Assembly (NCBI GenBank): GCA_036505735.1
Contig: DASXSZ010000096.1
Location: forward strand, 1-30,912
Source of the DNA: DASUPK01 sp036505735
Lineage (GTDB): Bacteria > Actinomycetota > Thermoleophilia > Solirubrobacterales > 70-9
Length of the DNA stretch: 30,912 nt
Direction: 5' to 3'
The notes under the pieces are model-generated. The model did not search any database and was not told the DNA's origin. It saw nothing but the letters and a program-made list of their open reading frames with translations. Shown in pieces: positions 29,055 to 30,912 of this stretch. The position numbers and the translations under genes are program-made. The number at the start of each line of letters is the position of its first letter. Position 1 is the stretch's first letter.

Positions 29055-30427
29055 TCGCGAATCAATCCGAGGACCTCGTCCCGCTTGGCTTCCATGTGCT
29101 CCCGGGAGACCAGCGACTCGAGGTTGAGGCGGAGCAGCGGCTCGGTGTTGGAGGGCCGAACGTTGAAGTGCCAGTCCGGGTAGCCGACCGAGACGCCGTC
29201 GAGCCAGCCGATCTCGCCGTCGGAGTAGCGTTCCGCGATTTCCTGCATCTTGGCCTGCTGGTCCGAGACCTCCGAGTTGATCTCGCCGGAGATGAAGTAG
29301 CGGGATCGGAACTCTGCCATCAGCTCGTGGAGCGGGCGGCCCTCGCGCGAGATCAGCTCAAGCATGAGCAGGGCCGGAATCGTCCCCGAGTCCGCGCAGT
29401 AGAAGTCGCGGAAGTAGTAGTGGCCCGAGACCTCGCCGCCGAAGACCGCGCCGGTCTCGCGCATGCGGATCTTGAAGAAGGCATGCCCCACGCGGCTGAG
29501 GTCGGACCTGCCGCCGGCCGCCGCGACCGTGTCGGGAACCGCGCGGCTGGAGCGCGGGTCATAGAGCACCGTGGCCCCGGGTTCCTTGACGAGGGCCGCG
29601 CGCGCCAGCAGCGCGCAGACGAAGTCGCCGTCGCAGAAGCTGCCCTCGCCGTCGATGAAGAAGCAGCGGTCCGCGTCGCCGTCCCAGGCGATCGCCAGGT
29701 CGACGCCCCCCTTCCTGACCTGTTCGACTAGCAGGCGGCGATTCTCCTCGAGGAGTGGATTCGGGCCTCTCTCGGGGAAGTCGCCGTTCGGCTCCCAGCG
29801 GCTGGTGGTGACCTCGAGGTTGAGCCGTTCGAGCAGGGGCCCGACCATGGGCCCGGCCATGCCGTCACTGCCGTCGGCCAGAATCCGGAGGGGTCCGATC
29901 ACATCCGGGTCGACGATGGAGAGCATGTGCTGATGGAAGTCGGGGTAGATGTCGATCTCATCTGCGGTTCCGCCCCCGGGCGGGTCGGGCAGCCCCGCCT
30001 CGATCTCGGCCCGGACGTCCTGGATCCCGGCATCCCCCGACAGCGCCAGGGCGCCCTCCCTGATCAGCTTCACCCCTGTGTACGGCTTCGGGTTGTGCGA
30101 GGCGGTGACCATCGCCCCTCCGTCGAGCTCTCGCGAGCCGACCAGGAAGTAGCTCATCTCAGTGGCGATTTGGCCCGCGTCCACGACCGTAACCCCCTCC
30201 TCGACCAGGCCCCGCCGCACCCCAGCGGCCATCTCGGGGGCGCTCAGGCGCATATCGCGGCCGAGCCCGACGCGGAGCTCGGAGGGCTCCTTCCCGCGAA
30301 GCCTCGCGAGGACCCGCGCGAAGCCGCGGCCGATCAGATGGGCGGTTCCGCCGTCCATCTCCTCGCGGTAGAGACCGCGGATGTCGTAGGCCTTGAAGAT
30401 CGAGGCCGGGGGAGCGGTGATCGCCAT
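29051..30427 (-). CDS. Phosphomannomutase/phosphoglucomutase
   Basis: This 458-residue alpha-D-phosphohexomutase interconverts hexose 1- and 6-phosphates for cell-surface sugars. Catalytic Ser S110 sits in TASHNPKPY. The magnesium loop AWDGDADRC holds D249, D251 and D253. The sugar loop FGGEVSGHYYF is at 329-339 and the phosphate-binding RPSNTEP near the C-terminus. N-terminal FKAYDIRGLY is typical of bacterial ManB/AlgC-type enzymes. The start is ATG at 30427, 2 nt after the HIT stop; the frame is open further upstream but overlaps the HIT gene. It is in one operon with HIT, MBL and lipid kinase. Confidence 0.93.
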   Translation of the reverse strand: MAITAPPASIFKAYDIRGLYREEMDGGTAHLIGRGFARVLARLRGKEPSELRVGLGRDMRLSAPEMAAGVRRGLVEEGVTVVDAGQIATEMSYFLVGSRELDGGAMVTASHNPKPYTGVKLIREGALALSGDAGIQDVRAEIEAGLPDPPGGGTADEIDIYPDFHQHMLSIVDPDVIGPLRILADGSDGMAGPMVGPLLERLNLEVTTSRWEPNGDFPERGPNPLLEENRRLLVEQVRKGGVDLAIAWDGDADRCFFIDGEGSFCDGDFVCALLARAALVKEPGATVLYDPRSSRAVPDTVAAAGGRSDLSRVGHAFFKIRMRETGAVFGGEVSGHYYFRDFYCADSGTIPALLMLELISREGRPLHELMAEFRSRYFISGEINSEVSDQQAKMQEIAERYSDGEIGWLDGVSVGYPDWHFNVRPSNTEPLLRLNLESLVSREHMEAKRDEVLGLIRE

Positions 30428-30429
30428 GG

Positions 30430-30912
30430 TCAGCCGAAGGCGCCGCGCAGCGTCCGGTAGCTGTCCTCGAGGGTCTGGTTCATCACGCGGGTATCTCCGA
30501 GGACGGGCATGAAGTTCGTGTCGCCGCCCCAGCGCGGGACGACATGCATATGGATGTGGTGCTCTAGACCCGCTCCGGCAACACGGCCCTGGTTGAAGCC
30601 GACGTTGTAGCCATGCGGCGCATAGCTCGCCTCGAGCGCGGTCATGCCGCGCCGGGCGAGGTCCATCATCTCGGCGATCGTCTCGGGATCGAGGTCCTGC
30701 AGCGTCGCGACGTGCTCGTACGGCGCGACCATCAGGTGCCCGTTGGTGTACGGGAACTTGTTGAGGATCACGAAGCAGTGCTTTCCGCGGCTGACGATCA
30801 GGTTCTCCTCGTCGCGCTCGGCCCCCTCGCCGGGCTTCGCGCAGAAGATGCACTCGCTCTCGATGTCCTTGGAGGCGTCCTTCACGTATTCGAGGCGCCA
30901 CGGCGCCCAGAT
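30430..30912 (-). CDS. HIT family hydrolase (5' end outside the window)
   Basis: The frame stays open to the right edge and reads WAPWRLEYVKDASKD, the normal beginning of actinobacterial HIT proteins, so perhaps only a few residues are missing. It has the Cys pair CIFC, the core FPYTNGHLMVAPYEHVATL, and the triad EHHIHMHVVPRWGGDTNFMP. The last motif is typical of the Ap4A-phosphorylase-like group. The dinucleoside polyphosphate substrate is inferred from the family. It is the first visible gene of the minus-strand operon. Confidence 0.92.
   Translation of the reverse strand: MWAPWRLEYVKDASKDIESECIFCAKPGEGAERDEENLIVSRGKHCFVILNKFPYTNGHLMVAPYEHVATLQDLDPETIAEMMDLARRGMTALEASYAPHGYNVGFNQGRVAGAGLEHHIHMHVVPRWGGDTNFMPVLGDTRVMNQTLEDSYRTLRGAFG

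Overview
The window is about 31 kb of very GC-rich DNA with dense, short-spaced genes and strongly G/C third codon positions. It is almost certainly actinobacterial. Fused secDF, several small secreted families, an AbiEi/DUF559 gene and apparent leaderless promoters make me lean to Thermoleophilia (Solirubrobacterales-like). That placement is inference from gene content, not a computed phylogeny. I saw no rRNA, tRNA, CRISPR array, transposase or integrase.

Layout. (1) 1-4846, accessory: the tail of a secreted glycoside-hydrolase-like protein, then a patchwork of small genes (RibD/DHFR-family reductase, UBP-type zinc finger, DUF5996, a YCII/DGPF protein with its ECF sigma factor). Between them lie remnants of a DsbA-like protein, a luciferase-like monooxygenase and a frameshifted small membrane protein. 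(2) 4868-7602: a YbhN-type membrane protein, a small membrane protein, a 340-nt gene-free stretch that looks like a structured RNA on the minus strand, a lipoprotein and another membrane protein. (3) 7671-11370: RpiR-type regulator, then pdxS-pdxT (pyridoxal phosphate synthase, coupled by a TTGA overlap) and an M29 aminopeptidase. (4) 11496-18974: a secreted P-domain protein, yebC, ruvC, ruvA-ruvB (ATGA overlap), a zinc-ribbon/PAS protein, fused secDF. (5) 18974-25235: a small membrane protein, a palindrome-flanked AbiEi/DUF559 gene, recJ, and bifunctional rel. (6) 25279-26921: a cupredoxin, a HIT protein and a secreted protein. (7) 30912-26955, minus strand: a tight operon of HIT protein, phosphomannomutase, MBL-fold hydrolase and diacylglycerol-kinase-like lipid kinase.

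How the genes work together. RuvA and RuvB drive branch migration and RuvC cuts Holliday junctions; RecJ supplies 5' resection. PdxS and PdxT form one enzyme. SecDF supports protein export and Rel controls (p)ppGpp. The gene order resembles the actinobacterial ruvCAB-yajC-secD-secF-apt-rel neighbourhood as I know it, but with no yajC or apt, with a zinc-ribbon/PAS gene in the yajC position, and with an inserted DUF559 unit before recJ.

Most interesting: the 0.9-kb AbiEi/DUF559 unit between two copies of a 37-bp palindrome (19295-19331 and 20184-20220), the first of which holds the gene's start codon in its loop. Next are a set of -10-like boxes (mostly TANNNT) lying 6-10 nt before start codons that lack a Shine-Dalgarno sequence, a possible structured RNA at 6400-6697, and two conserved genes (the ECF sigma factor and rel) whose coding signal runs upstream of any usable canonical start codon.
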